A stretch of 64,000 bases of DNA from contig NZ_AXAU01000002.1 of the NCBI RefSeq assembly GCF_000472965.1, forward strand, positions 292,751-356,750, in the 5' to 3' direction. The notes beneath the pieces were generated by a model. That model saw only the letters and a list, made by a program, of their open reading frames with translations, was not told where the DNA came from and did not search any database. The first letter of the stretch is position 1. Every line of letters begins with the position of its first letter. Origin of the DNA: Bradyrhizobium murdochi (GTDB lineage Bacteria > Pseudomonadota > Alphaproteobacteria > Rhizobiales > Xanthobacteraceae). This document shows positions 25,534-35,204 of this stretch, one piece after another. Both the position numbers and the translations under genes were made by a program.

Positions 25534-25767
25534 CTAACCGACGGATTCGGCGACGAGGCGAATCCTGAACACGGGCTTTTTGGCTTCGTCCAAAAGCTCC
25601 ATCTGCCATTCGGCGTTCTGCTTCAGGCTGCGTGAAAGGCTGCCTAGCAGGTTGCCGCAGACCTTGGTCATCTCGGCCCAGGCGGCTTCGCGGCTTTCGA
25701 ATTCGGATCCCTGATCGGACGCGCCTGCGTAGCGACCGTGGCTGATCCGAAAAAAATACAGCGGCAT
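25534..25767 (-). CDS. DUF6894-like small protein
   Basis: A 77-residue protein with the pattern MPLYFFRISHGRYAG then FESREAAWAEMTKVCGNLLG, matching the small rhizobial family whose members start with M-P-x-Y-F-F and carry an alternating aromatic/acidic strand. Start chosen at 25767 because of that pattern; upstream ATGs at 25782 and 25815 are possible. Function unknown. Confidence 0.7.
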   Translation of the reverse strand: MPLYFFRISHGRYAGASDQGSEFESREAAWAEMTKVCGNLLGSLSRSLKQNAEWQMELLDEAKKPVFRIRLVAESVG

Positions 25768-25970
25768 GATTGATCTCATGTGTTGGGCCGCCTCCCGGCC
25801 TTCTCTGCCGGTCACTTGGAACCAGATTCGCTACCAGGACATGAATGCGCCAGCCCGTATGACTACGGGTTGGCGTTCGCCAAGACGGTGGGATGGCAGG
25901 TGATTCACAGGCTGCGCGATGGCCTCAGAGGCGGCTTGTTTGCCGCCCGCCACAGGTGCCGTTGCCGCGA

Positions 25971-26588
25971 TCAATCGGTCGAGCGGCGCAGCTCCGGGGC
26001 GCTCTCGACCTTCGCGGGTTCGGGCTTCGCCTGTTCCGCCTTCGGCTCGGATTTCACCGGCTCGAGTTTGGCGCTCTCGACCGCAGGCGTCTCGGCACGC
26101 GCCGTTACTTCGGCCCGCGCATCGGCCGACGCACGCGACGGATCCTCCCGACGATGCAGCGAGCGCGGGCGCGCCACAGAGCGCGCCATCAGCATCTGCG
26201 AGGCGCCCTGATGGCGGAAATCGCAATAGGCAAAGCCCATGCCCGAGACCGAGCCGCGGAACGAGCGATCATCACGCTTGTCGAGATTGAAGCACGGCTC
26301 GAACGGCAGCCCCTTGATCGAAGCGCAGACGGCTTGGCCGCGAATCTGCAGCGTGTTGCCGGGCAGGCGCACATGACGGATCGGGCCCGAGCCGCTGAAT
26401 TGGACGGAGCCGGCTGCGCCGAGATCGTCAAGGATGCGCCCGGCGCCGCGGGTGCCGTCAAAGCAAGTAAAGGCGAAAACCTTGCCGCTCACGAACCTGC
26501 GCGCCTCGTCGGCATTCATCATCCCGGCCAGCGCAGGAACGATCATCACACTGGCCGTGACGGCCCCCAGAACCAAACGCGCAAGCAT
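25971..26588 (-). CDS. Exported hypothetical protein with Pro/Glu/Lys-rich tail
   Basis: A 205-residue protein with signal peptide MLARLVLGAVTASVMIVPAL and cut after ALAG. The globular part (residues 25-125) has four or more cysteines (FTCFDGTRG, AVCASIKG, PFEPCFNL, YCDFRHQG), suggesting disulfides in the periplasm. The last 60 residues are low complexity, with repeated EPVK/EPAK-type units. No domain recognised. ATG 26588 selected because it gives a clean signal peptide. Confidence 0.68.
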   Translation of the reverse strand: MLARLVLGAVTASVMIVPALAGMMNADEARRFVSGKVFAFTCFDGTRGAGRILDDLGAAGSVQFSGSGPIRHVRLPGNTLQIRGQAVCASIKGLPFEPCFNLDKRDDRSFRGSVSGMGFAYCDFRHQGASQMLMARSVARPRSLHRREDPSRASADARAEVTARAETPAVESAKLEPVKSEPKAEQAKPEPAKVESAPELRRSTD

Positions 26589-26698
26589 GCAGCTACTCCA
26601 ACTTAACAAGAGCGCGGGCGCCCGCCTTTACCCGCTGCTTACCATACCAACCACCGTGGCAACATTGGAGCAGGTTGGTTGGTAAAGTCTGAACACCG

Positions 26699-27685
26699 TT
26701 AGGGGATTTTTACCACGATTCGACCGCGGACCTTCCCTGCGAGGATTTCGGCGCCCGCGCCGATCACCTGGTCCAAACCGATTTCATGAGTAATATCAGC
26801 TAGTTTGCCCTTGTCCAAATCGCTGGCAAGGCGGTTCCAGGCGACCCTTCGCAGCTCGATCGGGCACATCACCGAGTCGATGCCGAGAAGGCACACTCCG
26901 CGCAAAATAAACGGCGCGACCGACGACGGCAGATCCATACCGGCGGCAAGGCCGCAGGCGGCGATGGCTCCGCCATATTTGGTCATCGACAGCAGGTTGG
27001 CGAGCGTGGTCGATCCGACGCTGTCGACGCCACCCGCCCAGCGCTCTTTCGCCAGCGGCTTGGCGGGACCTGCGAGCTCGGCGCGATCGATCACCTCGGC
27101 GGCCCCGAGGCCCTTCAGGTAGTCGGCCTCCGACATCCGCCCGGTGGACGCGATGACGTGATAGCCGAGTTTCGAGAGCACGGCTGACGCGACTGAGCCG
27201 ACGCCGCCGGCGGCGCCGGTCACCACGATGGGACCGCTCTTCGGCGTCAGTCCGTGTTTCTCCAGCGCCAGCACCGACAGCATCGCGGTGTAGCCGGCAG
27301 TGCCGATCGCCATCGCCTCACGCGTCGAGATGCCATCGGGCAGCCGCACCAGCCAGTCGCCCTTGACGCGCGCTTTTTCGGCATAGGCGCCAAGATGAGT
27401 TTCGCCCATGCCCCAGCCGTTGCAGACGACCTTGTCGCCGGCCTTCCACGCCGGATGCGAGGATTGTTCGACGGTGCCTGCGAAGTCGATGCCGGCGATC
27501 ATCGGGAAACGCCGCACGACGGGAGCCTTGCCGGTGACGGCCAGACCATCCTTGTAGTTCAACGTCGACCACTCGACGGCGACGGTGACGTCGCCCTCCA
27601 TCAGCTCGGCTTCGTCGAACTGCGTCAGCGCGGCGGTGGTGCCTTTATCGGCCTTGTCGATCCTGATGGCCTTGAACGTACCCAC
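26699..27685 (-). CDS. acuI: Acrylyl-CoA reductase-type MDR oxidoreductase (AcuI/YhdH)
   Basis: A 328-residue NADPH-dependent zinc-free medium-chain reductase, reducing acryloyl-CoA to propionyl-CoA in relatives. Seen: [36 protein letters not shown], and the cofactor fold [20 protein letters not shown]. The GTG at 27685 has GGGGAG 6 bases upstream and matches the family start (V/M-G-T-F-K-A), so I reject the longer frame that begins at 27772. Physiological role here may be detoxification of acrylyl-CoA or enones. Confidence 0.87.
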   Translation of the reverse strand: MGTFKAIRIDKADKGTTAALTQFDEAELMEGDVTVAVEWSTLNYKDGLAVTGKAPVVRRFPMIAGIDFAGTVEQSSHPAWKAGDKVVCNGWGMGETHLGAYAEKARVKGDWLVRLPDGISTREAMAIGTAGYTAMLSVLALEKHGLTPKSGPIVVTGAAGGVGSVASAVLSKLGYHVIASTGRMSEADYLKGLGAAEVIDRAELAGPAKPLAKERWAGGVDSVGSTTLANLLSMTKYGGAIAACGLAAGMDLPSSVAPFILRGVCLLGIDSVMCPIELRRVAWNRLASDLDKGKLADITHEIGLDQVIGAGAEILAGKVRGRIVVKIP

Positions 27686-27728
27686 GGCAAACTCCCCGGA
27701 CTTTTCTGTATCGGGAGTGTTTACCGCA

Positions 27729-28979
27729 TCAGGCGGGTTGTGCAACCGGGCGCGCGACCGGCCGCTCGACAATCGGCAGGTTGATCAGCGCCGACAGCAC
27801 GCCGAACAGGATCGAGAGCCACCAGATCGGGGTGTAGGAGCCGAACTGCTCGAACACGATGCCGCCGAGCCAGACGCCGAGAAAGCCGCCGACCTGATGG
27901 CTGACAAAGGCAAAGCCGTACAGCGTGGCGAACCACTTTGTGCCGAACATCAGCGCCACCAGCGCCGAGGTCGGCGGCACCGTCGAGAGCCAGGTCAGGC
28001 CGCTGATGGCGCCGAACGCGATCGCCGAGAAGGTCGTGATCGGAAACGAGATGAAGGCGATGATCGACAGCGCCCGCGTGAAATAGATCAGCGACAAGAT
28101 ATAGCGCTTCGGAAAATAGTTCTGTACCCAGCCGACGCTGAGCGAGCCAATGATGTTGAACAGGCCGATCGCCGCAATCACCCAGCCGCCGGTGGATGCG
28201 GGAATGCCGCGATCGACGAGATAGGCCGGCAGATGTACGGTGATGAAGGCGAGCTGGAAGCCGCAAGTGAAGAAGCCGAGCACCAGCAGCACGTAGGAGC
28301 GATGACCGAACGCTTCCGCGAGCGCAGTCTTGAAGGATTGCTGCTCGGCGGGCGGCGCATCGGCCGTTGTTGCTGCCGGCGGCGTTGCCAGCGCCAGCGC
28401 CAGCGGCACGATAAGAAGCATCAATGCCGCAAATACAATGAGCGCTGCTTGCCAGCCGAACTGATCGATAACGGCCACGCCGAAGGGAGCGAACAGGAAC
28501 TGGCCGAACGAACCGGCAGCCGTGCCGGCGCCGAGCGCGAAACCGCGCCGTTCCGGCGGCAACAGCTTGCTGAACGCTGACAGCACCAGGTTGAACGACG
28601 AGCCTGACAAGCCGAAGCCGATCAAGACACCGGCGCTGAGACTGAGCGACAGCGGCGTCGACGAATAGCGCATCAATAGAAGACCGGCGGCATAAAGGAG
28701 CGCGCCGACGACAATGACGCGCATGATGCCGAAGCGATCGGCGATGGCGCCTGCGATCGGCTGGCCCAGCCCCCACAGCAGGTTCTGCAGCGCCAGCGCA
28801 AGCCCGAACACGTCGCGGCCCCAGGCAAATTCAGCGCTCATCGGTTGAACAAAAAAGCCGAGGCTCGAGCGCGGCCCAAAACTCAGCAGCGCAATCATGC
28901 AGCCGCAGATCATGATCACCAGCGGCGTGCGCCAGGTGCCGAGGCCGGAGGATGGTCGAAGGTCGGTCGTTACAGCCAT
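27729..28979 (-). CDS. MFS transporter (oxalate/formate-antiporter-like)
   Basis: A 416-residue permease with 12 expected helices. The N-half has [20 protein letters not shown] then [16 protein letters not shown], the cytoplasmic loop DRFG motif of the family; the C-half has [20 protein letters not shown] and [20 protein letters not shown]. These resemble the NarK/OxlT-type MFS branch. ATG 28979 has GGGGGA about 6 bases upstream; the open frame beyond it has no coding character. It stands near the acrylyl-CoA reductase gene, both reading left. Substrate unknown. Confidence 0.82.
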   Translation of the reverse strand: MAVTTDLRPSSGLGTWRTPLVIMICGCMIALLSFGPRSSLGFFVQPMSAEFAWGRDVFGLALALQNLLWGLGQPIAGAIADRFGIMRVIVVGALLYAAGLLLMRYSSTPLSLSLSAGVLIGFGLSGSSFNLVLSAFSKLLPPERRGFALGAGTAAGSFGQFLFAPFGVAVIDQFGWQAALIVFAALMLLIVPLALALATPPAATTADAPPAEQQSFKTALAEAFGHRSYVLLVLGFFTCGFQLAFITVHLPAYLVDRGIPASTGGWVIAAIGLFNIIGSLSVGWVQNYFPKRYILSLIYFTRALSIIAFISFPITTFSAIAFGAISGLTWLSTVPPTSALVALMFGTKWFATLYGFAFVSHQVGGFLGVWLGGIVFEQFGSYTPIWWLSILFGVLSALINLPIVERPVARPVAQPA

Positions 28980-29160
28980 TTGCTTCCCCCTGGACCAATC
29001 GGCGCCCGGGACGGCCCCGAGCGAAACATTACGGTGAGTTAATGCAGGTGCATGAAAACCCCAAGAGGGAGGGAGAGAAAAATTTTCCGCTGCAGAGCAG
29101 CTCTGCAAAATTGTCGAGGGCAATGAGTGCAATCTATTGAGCGGGCACCTGGCAGAGATG

Positions 29161-29278
29161 TCGTCCCTGCGAACGCAGGGACCCATACCGCGTGATCTAT
29201 CGAGGAAGCGCGGGAGCAGACACCTTGTCACACAACGAAAGCCGGTGGTTATGGGACCCTGCTTTCGCAGGGGCGACA
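29161..29278. repeat. Dispersed palindromic repeat, CGTCCCTGCGAACGCAGG type
   Basis: TCGTCCCTGCGAACGCAGGG followed by ACCCATACC, faced by ATGGGACCCTGCTTTCGCAG and GGGCGAC. Lies between the MFS gene and the SleB-type hydrolase. It is part of a family of rhizobial intergenic repeats built on the same arm. Confidence 0.65.
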
Positions 29279-29335
29279 AGTTGAGGTGTTCTCGCCTCTA
29301 TTCAGTCGTCCTGCGCTCCGCATGGACGACGGCTG

Positions 29336-30763
29336 TTACCGCTTCGCGCTCGACTGCTCGGCCGAGCTTTGCGCGGCTTCCGCGAGCTTGGCGGAGATCG
29401 CCGCGGTCTCGGCAGGCGTGCCCCAGCTCGGCGCGTCGCTGCCATTGCCCCAGGCGCGTGGCCGGTAGAAGGTGTGCACCCCGAACTTGTGCATCTTCTT
29501 CATTTCATTGACCCAGGACGGCCGCACCCAATAGGCGTGGTAGTGCGTCGACTTGTCGACTTCCGGCAGCCAGAGCTGGCCGTCGAGCATTGCCTTCGCG
29601 ATCTTCTTCGCCCGCTCCCACATGTCGGGCTCGCGAATGACGTCCTTGTTGTTATCGCAGGCGAAGGTGAACTGGCACGCCAGATGGCGATGCTTGTTCT
29701 GGTAGACTACGCCGCACACGGTTTCGGGATATTTGCCGGAGAAGGCGCGGTTCAAAACCACCTGCGCCACAGCGATCTGGCCTCGCACCGCTTCGCCGCG
29801 GGCCTCGAAGTAGATCGCTTCAGCCAGGCACTTTTCCGACTTGGCGCGCGACTTCTCGTCGAACAGGCCGAGACGTTCGGCCGGCGTCTTGGCGCGCTGG
29901 TTGTCGGCGTTGACCTCGCCCTTTGGCGCGACACTCTCACCCATCTCGCCGGCCCGCACCGGACCATCGGCATCGACCGGCAGCGAGGCCATCACCTTCA
30001 TGTCGGGATCCGGATGCGCTGGTGGCATCACGATGACGGGCTCTTCGCCGGGCTGCCAGCGTTCGATGCTTTCGGGCGAGCCGAGCGAGGAGCCAAAGAA
30101 CAAGCTCGAAGTCTTGAAGGAGAAACCATCGCGCGGTGGCGGAGCCGCTTGCGGCGCGACCTTGAGATCGTCCTGCGGCTTGCTCTCAAGCGACAGCGAC
30201 ATATCCAGTGGCGGCGCGTTCAGCGCGGCCTGCAGCTCGGGATCGAGCGGCGCGCGCTCGACGGACGGCGGCGTCTCGGCGGTCTTGGCGCCCTTGACCG
30301 ATGCATTTGATGTCGCGGGATCCTCGATCGCAGGCGCTCGATCGGCAGGACCCGTGGTTTCCACTGCCGGCGACGGCGGCGCGATGATAAGACGGTCACC
30401 CTTCAATGTGCGGTCGACCTTGGGGAAATCGGCAGCGTGATAGCGTGGCGGTGGAGCGACCAGCGGATTGCGCGTCACCGAACCCGTGATGTCGATGCCC
30501 TGAGTGTCGAGGCTCGCGAGACGGTAAGTCGCGGTCTGCGGCGACGAGGTTCCGATCGGGCGGCCGAAGGAGAACGTCGCGACCTGGATGCCGGCGGTCG
30601 AGAATACGCGCTTTTGCCAGCGCTCGGCGACGCCCGGCTGGCGCGCCAGCAGCGAGGCGATATCCTGATATCCGATCTCGGTCGGCATCAAAGCGAAGAC
30701 GCAGAGACCGAGACCGAAGGACGCGAACCGCGCGCCCTTCGGCTGGTTACGCAACACAAACAT
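29336..30763 (-). CDS. Cell wall hydrolase, SleB family, with long N-terminal linker
   Basis: A 475-residue protein. The C-terminal domain (about 315-455) reads CLAEAIYFEARGEAVRGQIA then VAQVVLNRAFSGKYPETVC and ends with VHTFYRPRAWGN, typical of SleB cell-wall hydrolases. The N-terminus has a hydrophobic anchor (FASFGLGLCVFAL) followed by a ~270-residue proline-rich, acidic, disordered linker. Probably an inner-membrane-anchored peptidoglycan hydrolase acting in the periplasm. Start at 30763 is my choice among two in-frame ATGs. Confidence 0.82.
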   Translation of the reverse strand: MFVLRNQPKGARFASFGLGLCVFALMPTEIGYQDIASLLARQPGVAERWQKRVFSTAGIQVATFSFGRPIGTSSPQTATYRLASLDTQGIDITGSVTRNPLVAPPPRYHAADFPKVDRTLKGDRLIIAPPSPAVETTGPADRAPAIEDPATSNASVKGAKTAETPPSVERAPLDPELQAALNAPPLDMSLSLESKPQDDLKVAPQAAPPPRDGFSFKTSSLFFGSSLGSPESIERWQPGEEPVIVMPPAHPDPDMKVMASLPVDADGPVRAGEMGESVAPKGEVNADNQRAKTPAERLGLFDEKSRAKSEKCLAEAIYFEARGEAVRGQIAVAQVVLNRAFSGKYPETVCGVVYQNKHRHLACQFTFACDNNKDVIREPDMWERAKKIAKAMLDGQLWLPEVDKSTHYHAYWVRPSWVNEMKKMHKFGVHTFYRPRAWGNGSDAPSWGTPAETAAISAKLAEAAQSSAEQSSAKR

Positions 30764-31061
30764 CGATACGCTCACGCAACGCTTACACGATCGAATGTCA
30801 GTACATCCGTGCAATTCGACCTTTTTTGTTGGTATCGAATTTAGGTTGCCGGGGAGTTAATCGGCGTGGCGTGCGTGCTACACGCAAGACATCGCGCGAA
30901 TTTTGCGGATGGCATGAGAAGTGTTGGTAAACAGGCCCGCGATGAAAGTGGTAAACATCCCGTCAACGAAGATGATGAAGAAATTCTTCGCTGTGTGAGT
31001 GCGGGAACCCGTCGTCGCAGAGAGCAAGGCGATGTTGAGGACCTTGAGCGAGTTCCCTCCA

Positions 31062-31147
31062 CGTCATTGCGAGCGAAGCGAAGCAATCCATAGCGCGGCA
31101 TAACGGATGGATGGATTGCTTCGTCGCTTGCGCTCCTCGCAATGACG
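31062..31147. repeat. Dispersed palindromic repeat, CGTCATTGCGAGCGAAGCG type
   Basis: CGTCATTGCGAGCGAAGCGA and AGCAATCCAT, faced by ATGGATTGCTTCGTCGC and TCGCAATGACG. The same family occurs at 52772-52920. Confidence 0.75.
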
Positions 31148-31164
31148 GCCTGGCACAGCTCGCT

Positions 31165-31196
31165 AAAAGCAAATGCCCGGGGCCAAGCCCGGGCAT
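31165..31196 (-). terminator. Terminator candidate downstream of ppdK
   Basis: Inverted repeat TGCCCGGG / CCCGGGCA with a six-base loop (31174-31195), followed on the minus strand by ATTTGCTTTT. Lies 34 bp after the ppdK stop, at the right distance and orientation to end that transcript. Confidence 0.6.
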
Positions 31197-31229
31197 CACG
31201 TCATCGTTGTATGGCGTCCTGAAGCAGGC

Positions 31230-34109
31230 TTACGCCTGGCTCTCAACCTTCTTGCCGAGCGCGGCCTGCGCGGCGGCAAGCCGTGCGATCGGCACGCGGT
31301 AGGGAGAGCACGAAACGTAGTCGAGCCCGATCTCGTGGCAGAACGCCACCGAGGCGGGATCGCCGCCATGCTCGCCGCAAATGCCGACCTTCAAATTGGG
31401 CCGTGTCTTGCGACCACGGGTGACGCCGATCTTCACCAGTTCGCCTACGCCATCGCGATCGACCGAGATGAACGGATCGATCTCCAGAATTCCCTTGCTG
31501 ACATAAGTGCCGAGGAAACTCGCCGCGTCGTCGCGGCTGATGCCGTAGGTAGTCTGGGTCAGGTCGTTGGTGCCGAACGAGAAGAACTCCGCGGTCTGCG
31601 CGACATCGCCGGCCAGCAGGCACGCACGCGGCAGCTCGATCATCGTACCAACTTGATAAGCGAGCTTCTTGCCGGTCTCCTTCATCACCGACTGCGCGGT
31701 GGCGTCGATCCGCGCCTTGACCAGGTCGAACTCGGCCTTGGTCGCGATCAGCGGCACCATTACCTCGAGACCGACGGCCTCGCCGGTGCGCTTCTCGGCT
31801 TCGACCGCGGCTTCGAAGATCGCGCGCGCCTGCATTTCGGCGATCTCAGGATAGGCGATCGCAAGACGGCAGCCGCGGAAGCCCAGCATCGGGTTGAACT
31901 CGGCGAGATCGCGGGCGCGATCGGCGAGCTTGCGCGGATCGGTGTTCATCGCGCGCGCGACTTCCTCGATCTCGGCCTGGGTGTGCGGCAGGAATTCATG
32001 CAGCGGCGGATCGAGCAGGCGGATCGTGACGGGCAGGCCCTTCATGATCTCGAACAGCTCGACGAAATCGGCGCGCTGCATCGGCAACAGCTTTGACAGC
32101 GCCGCGCGACGCGACTGTTCGTCCTCGGAAAGGATCATCTCGCGCACGGTGCGGATGCGGGTTTCCTCGAAGAACATGTGCTCGGTGCGGCACAGCCCGA
32201 TGCCCTCGCCGCCGAATTTTATCGCGGTGCGCGCATCTTCGGGCGTGTCGGCGTTGACGCGAACGCCGAGCTTGCGGACGTCATCGGCCCAGCCCATCAG
32301 CGTGCCGAACTCGCCCGATAGTTTCGGCTCGATCATCGGCATCTTGCCGGCCAGCACCTGGCCGAGCGAGCCATCGATGGTGATGACGTCGCCGGTCTTG
32401 AAGGTGCGCGAGCCGACGCTCATCGTGCCGCGGCCATAGTCGACGCGAATGGCGCCGCAGCCGGAGACGCAGGGCTTGCCCATGCCGCGCGCGACCACCG
32501 CGGCGTGCGAAGTCATGCCGCCGCGGGTGGTCAAAATGCCTTCGGCGGCGTGCATGCCGTGAATGTCTTCCGGACTGGTCTCGACGCGCACCAGAATGAC
32601 GCTGCGGCCATCGGCCTGAAGTTTCGCGGCCTCGTCGGACGAGAACACGATCTCGCCGGATGCGGCGCCGGGCGAGGCCGGCAGGCCGGTCGCGATGACG
32701 TCGCGCTTGGCCTGGGGATCGATGGTCGGATGCAGCAATTGATCCAGCGAAGCCGGATCGATCCGCATCACCGCGTCCTTCTTCGAGATCAGGCCTTCAT
32801 TGGCGAGCTCGACCGCGATGCGCAGCGCAGCCTTCGCGGTGCGCTTGCCGCCGCGGGTCTGCAGCATCCACAACTTGCCCTGCTCGACCGTGAACTCCAT
32901 GTCCTGCATGTCGCGATAGTGCTTTTCGAGCAGCGTGTAGAACCGCGTCAGTTCCTTGAAGGCCTCCGGCATCGCGCTTTCCATCGACGGCTTGTCGGAA
33001 CCGGATTCCTGGCGCGCTTCCTCGGTGATGTCCTGCGGCGTGCGGATGCCCGCCACCACGTCCTCACCCTGCGCGTTGATCAGGAATTCGCCGTACAGCT
33101 TGCTCTCGCCGGTCGAGGGATTGCGCGTGAATGCAACACCGGTCGCGGACGTTTCGCCCATGTTGCCGAACACCATGGCCTGCACGTTGACCGCGGTGCC
33201 CCAGGATTCCGGGATGTCGTGCAGGCGGCGGTAGGTCACCGCGCGTGTATTCATCCAGGATGAGAACACCGCGCCGATCGCGCCCCACAATTGCTCGTGC
33301 GGATCCTGCGGAAAATCCCTGCCGGTCTCGCGCGCCACGGCTTCCTTGTACTTGCCGACCAGCTCGACCCAGTCGTCGCCGGTCAGATCAGTGTCGAGCA
33401 TGTAGCCCTGGCTGTCCTTGAAGGTGTCGAGGATGTCCTCGAAGTGATGATGCTCAAAGCCGAGCACCACGTCCGAATACATCGTGATGAAGCGGCGATA
33501 GCTGTCATAGGCAAAGCGGCGATCGCCAGAGAGCTCGGCGAGCGCTTCGACCGTCTTGTCGTTGAGGCCAAGATTGAGCACGGTGTCCATCATGCCCGGC
33601 ATCGAGGCGCGGCCGCCGGAGCGAACCGACACCAGCAGCGGATTCTTCGAGTCGCCGAATGCCTTGCCGGTCAGCTTGCCGACATACTCAAGCGCCTTCT
33701 CGACCTGCGCCTTCAGCGCGGGCGGATAAGTTTTGTCATGCGCGTAGAAATAGGTGCAGACCGAGGTCGGAATGGTGAAGCCCGGAGGCACCGGCAGGCC
33801 CAGATTGGCCATCTCGGCGAGGTTGGCGCCCTTGCCACCGAGCAGTTCGCGCAGGCCCGCTTTGCCCTCGGCCTTGCCGTCCCCGAAGGTATAGACCCAC
33901 TTGCCGGATTTTACCGCCTCGGCGGCAGGCTTGCGGACGGCAGCCTTCTTGGCCGCGACCTTGGCGACCGGCTTGCCCGGGGCCTTCTTCAGCGCTTTGC
34001 GGGCCGAGGCCTGCGGCGTGGCCTTCGGCCGGGCCGATGGCTTTGATTTCGCTACAGATTTCACTGCAGCCTTCTTGGACTTCGCGACGGCTTTGGCCAT
34101 GGATTCCAA
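31230..34109 (-). CDS. ppdK: Pyruvate, phosphate dikinase with Lys/Ala-rich N-terminal extension
   Basis: A 959-residue enzyme that interconverts pyruvate + ATP + Pi and phosphoenolpyruvate. Seen: ATP-grasp start ELLGGKGANLAEMANLGLPV; the catalytic phospho-histidine loop TTRGGMTSHAAVVARGMGKP; the PEP/pyruvate-binding barrel FGGEGIGLCRTEHMFFEETR, and near the C-terminus FSFGTNDLTQTTYGISRDDA. The usual PPDK begins close to the YTFGDG stretch; here about 65 residues rich in Lys, Ala and Pro precede it (KSKKAAVKSVAKSKPSARPK), resembling histone-H1/AlgP-like tails. Start 34109 or 34100. Supports gluconeogenic growth on organic acids. Confidence 0.95.
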   Translation of the reverse strand: MESMAKAVAKSKKAAVKSVAKSKPSARPKATPQASARKALKKAPGKPVAKVAAKKAAVRKPAAEAVKSGKWVYTFGDGKAEGKAGLRELLGGKGANLAEMANLGLPVPPGFTIPTSVCTYFYAHDKTYPPALKAQVEKALEYVGKLTGKAFGDSKNPLLVSVRSGGRASMPGMMDTVLNLGLNDKTVEALAELSGDRRFAYDSYRRFITMYSDVVLGFEHHHFEDILDTFKDSQGYMLDTDLTGDDWVELVGKYKEAVARETGRDFPQDPHEQLWGAIGAVFSSWMNTRAVTYRRLHDIPESWGTAVNVQAMVFGNMGETSATGVAFTRNPSTGESKLYGEFLINAQGEDVVAGIRTPQDITEEARQESGSDKPSMESAMPEAFKELTRFYTLLEKHYRDMQDMEFTVEQGKLWMLQTRGGKRTAKAALRIAVELANEGLISKKDAVMRIDPASLDQLLHPTIDPQAKRDVIATGLPASPGAASGEIVFSSDEAAKLQADGRSVILVRVETSPEDIHGMHAAEGILTTRGGMTSHAAVVARGMGKPCVSGCGAIRVDYGRGTMSVGSRTFKTGDVITIDGSLGQVLAGKMPMIEPKLSGEFGTLMGWADDVRKLGVRVNADTPEDARTAIKFGGEGIGLCRTEHMFFEETRIRTVREMILSEDEQSRRAALSKLLPMQRADFVELFEIMKGLPVTIRLLDPPLHEFLPHTQAEIEEVARAMNTDPRKLADRARDLAEFNPMLGFRGCRLAIAYPEIAEMQARAIFEAAVEAEKRTGEAVGLEVMVPLIATKAEFDLVKARIDATAQSVMKETGKKLAYQVGTMIELPRACLLAGDVAQTAEFFSFGTNDLTQTTYGISRDDAASFLGTYVSKGILEIDPFISVDRDGVGELVKIGVTRGRKTRPNLKVGICGEHGGDPASVAFCHEIGLDYVSCSPYRVPIARLAAAQAALGKKVESQA

Positions 34110-34191
34110 CTATCCGAAAAGGGGAGAAGATTGCGCGCCTTACACCATTTTGAGGGGTTCCGCGCAAGCCGCGAAACCCCGCTTTCCAGTG

Positions 34192-34347
34192 CTAGAACTT
34201 GAACATCTTGAGCACGCCGAGACCCACTAGGCCAACGAAGATCAGGTAGATCGCGACGATGTAGTTGAGCAGCCGCGGCATGATCAGGATGAAAATCCCG
34301 GCGAGCAGAGCAACGATCGCAGGAACATGCGTGGCGGTGATGGTCAT
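34192..34347 (-). CDS. DUF3096 small membrane protein
   Basis: A 51-residue protein, almost entirely two hydrophobic helices: VPAIVALLAGIFILIMPRLL and IVAIYLIFVGLVGLGVL, ending MFKF. The short size and N-terminus MTITATHVPA match DUF3096. The ATG at 34347 has TCCGGAG 6-8 bases upstream, so an upstream ATG at 34398 is rejected. Function unknown; the family often responds to envelope or osmotic stress, but that is not shown here. Confidence 0.78.
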   Translation of the reverse strand: MTITATHVPAIVALLAGIFILIMPRLLNYIVAIYLIFVGLVGLGVLKMFKF

Positions 34348-34589
34348 TGAAATCTCCGGATGATCGGGGGTGGGAAGAAATCGAATCGAGGGCGGCAACT
34401 TAACCGCTGGCGCGGTTCGGGAATAGCAAGACGCTCAACCGCTTCAATGGGTTCCAGCCTCCGCAACAATTCCCCAGAAATGCCGCGGATGAGACCGCGC
34501 TTTTTCCGGAACAATGCCGTACGGGATGAATTGGCCCGCATTGCGTGTGCTGGCGAAAGCCGGCACCTCTTCTCGCGAAGGAGTTGACC

Positions 34590-34946
34590 ATGCGGAACAG
34601 ACTAATTGCCATTGCGGCGATCACGGGCGCGATGGCGGTCCCGATCGCAGCTCAGGCGCAGACCACGATCGGCACAGGCGGCGGCAGCACGGTCGTCATC
34701 GGTGAACATGAAGGCATCGCGCCCGACGTGCGTCCCGCCTTCCGCGAATACATCGTGCGTGAACGCGTGCCGAATTACACGATCTCCGAGCGCGTGACGG
34801 TTGGCGCCGTGCTGCCGGAAACCGGCGTGACCTACTACGACGTGCCGCAATCGTTCGGGGTGACGCCCTATCGCTACACCGTGGTGAATGGCCAGACGAT
34901 ATTGGTCGAACCGCGTTCGCGTCGCATCGTTCAGGTGGTCGATTGA
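34590..34946 (+). CDS. DUF1236-type exported protein
   Basis: A 118-residue periplasmic protein with signal peptide (MRNRLIAIAAITGAMAVPIA, cut after AQA). The mature part has the conserved block FREYIVRERVPNYTISERVT followed by VGAVLPETGVTYYDVP and YRYTVVNGQTILVEPRSRRI, as in DUF1236 proteins common in Bradyrhizobium, often in tandem. Here a single unit. GAAGGAG sits before the ATG at 34590. A clear terminator follows at 35019. Confidence 0.82.
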   Translation: MRNRLIAIAAITGAMAVPIAAQAQTTIGTGGGSTVVIGEHEGIAPDVRPAFREYIVRERVPNYTISERVTVGAVLPETGVTYYDVPQSFGVTPYRYTVVNGQTILVEPRSRRIVQVVD

Positions 34947-35018
34947 CCTTCAGTAGCCTGAACGATTGGTCCGGGCGCCGCGCAAGCGGATGTGCGCGAG
35001 ATACGACCGGACAAGAAG

Positions 35019-35054
35019 CCCCGCCCGGCGTCCCCTCCGGGCGGGGTCTTTTTT
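35019..35054 (+). terminator. Rho-independent terminator after the DUF1236 gene
   Basis: GC-rich stem CCCCGCCCGG / CCGGGCGGGG, loop CGTCCCCT, followed by TCTTTTTT. A textbook terminator, about 70 bases past the stop at 34946. Confidence 0.88.
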
Positions 35055-35075
35055 GTGCGAACGCGGTGCAGGTCG

Positions 35076-35202
35076 GTAGGGTGGGCAAAGGCGCTCTTGC
35101 GCCGTGCCCACCATCTATCCGGATCGTCGGTGTGAGTGGTAGGCACGCGGAGCCTGTCATCGGGCGCGCGTTTGCGCGACCCGTTGGCTTTGCCCACCCT
35201 AC
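35076..35202. repeat. Family A palindromic repeat with central expansion
   Basis: Outer arms GTAGGGTGGGCAAAGGCGC and GGCTTTGCCCACCCTAC. The middle contains an extra hairpin with AGCCTGTCATCGGGCGCG, also found in the 52772-52920 element as GGAGCCTGTCATCTGGCGCG. This suggests that families recombine or share modules. It ends 2 bp short of the methyltransferase stop. Confidence 0.8.
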
Positions 35203-35204
35203 AG

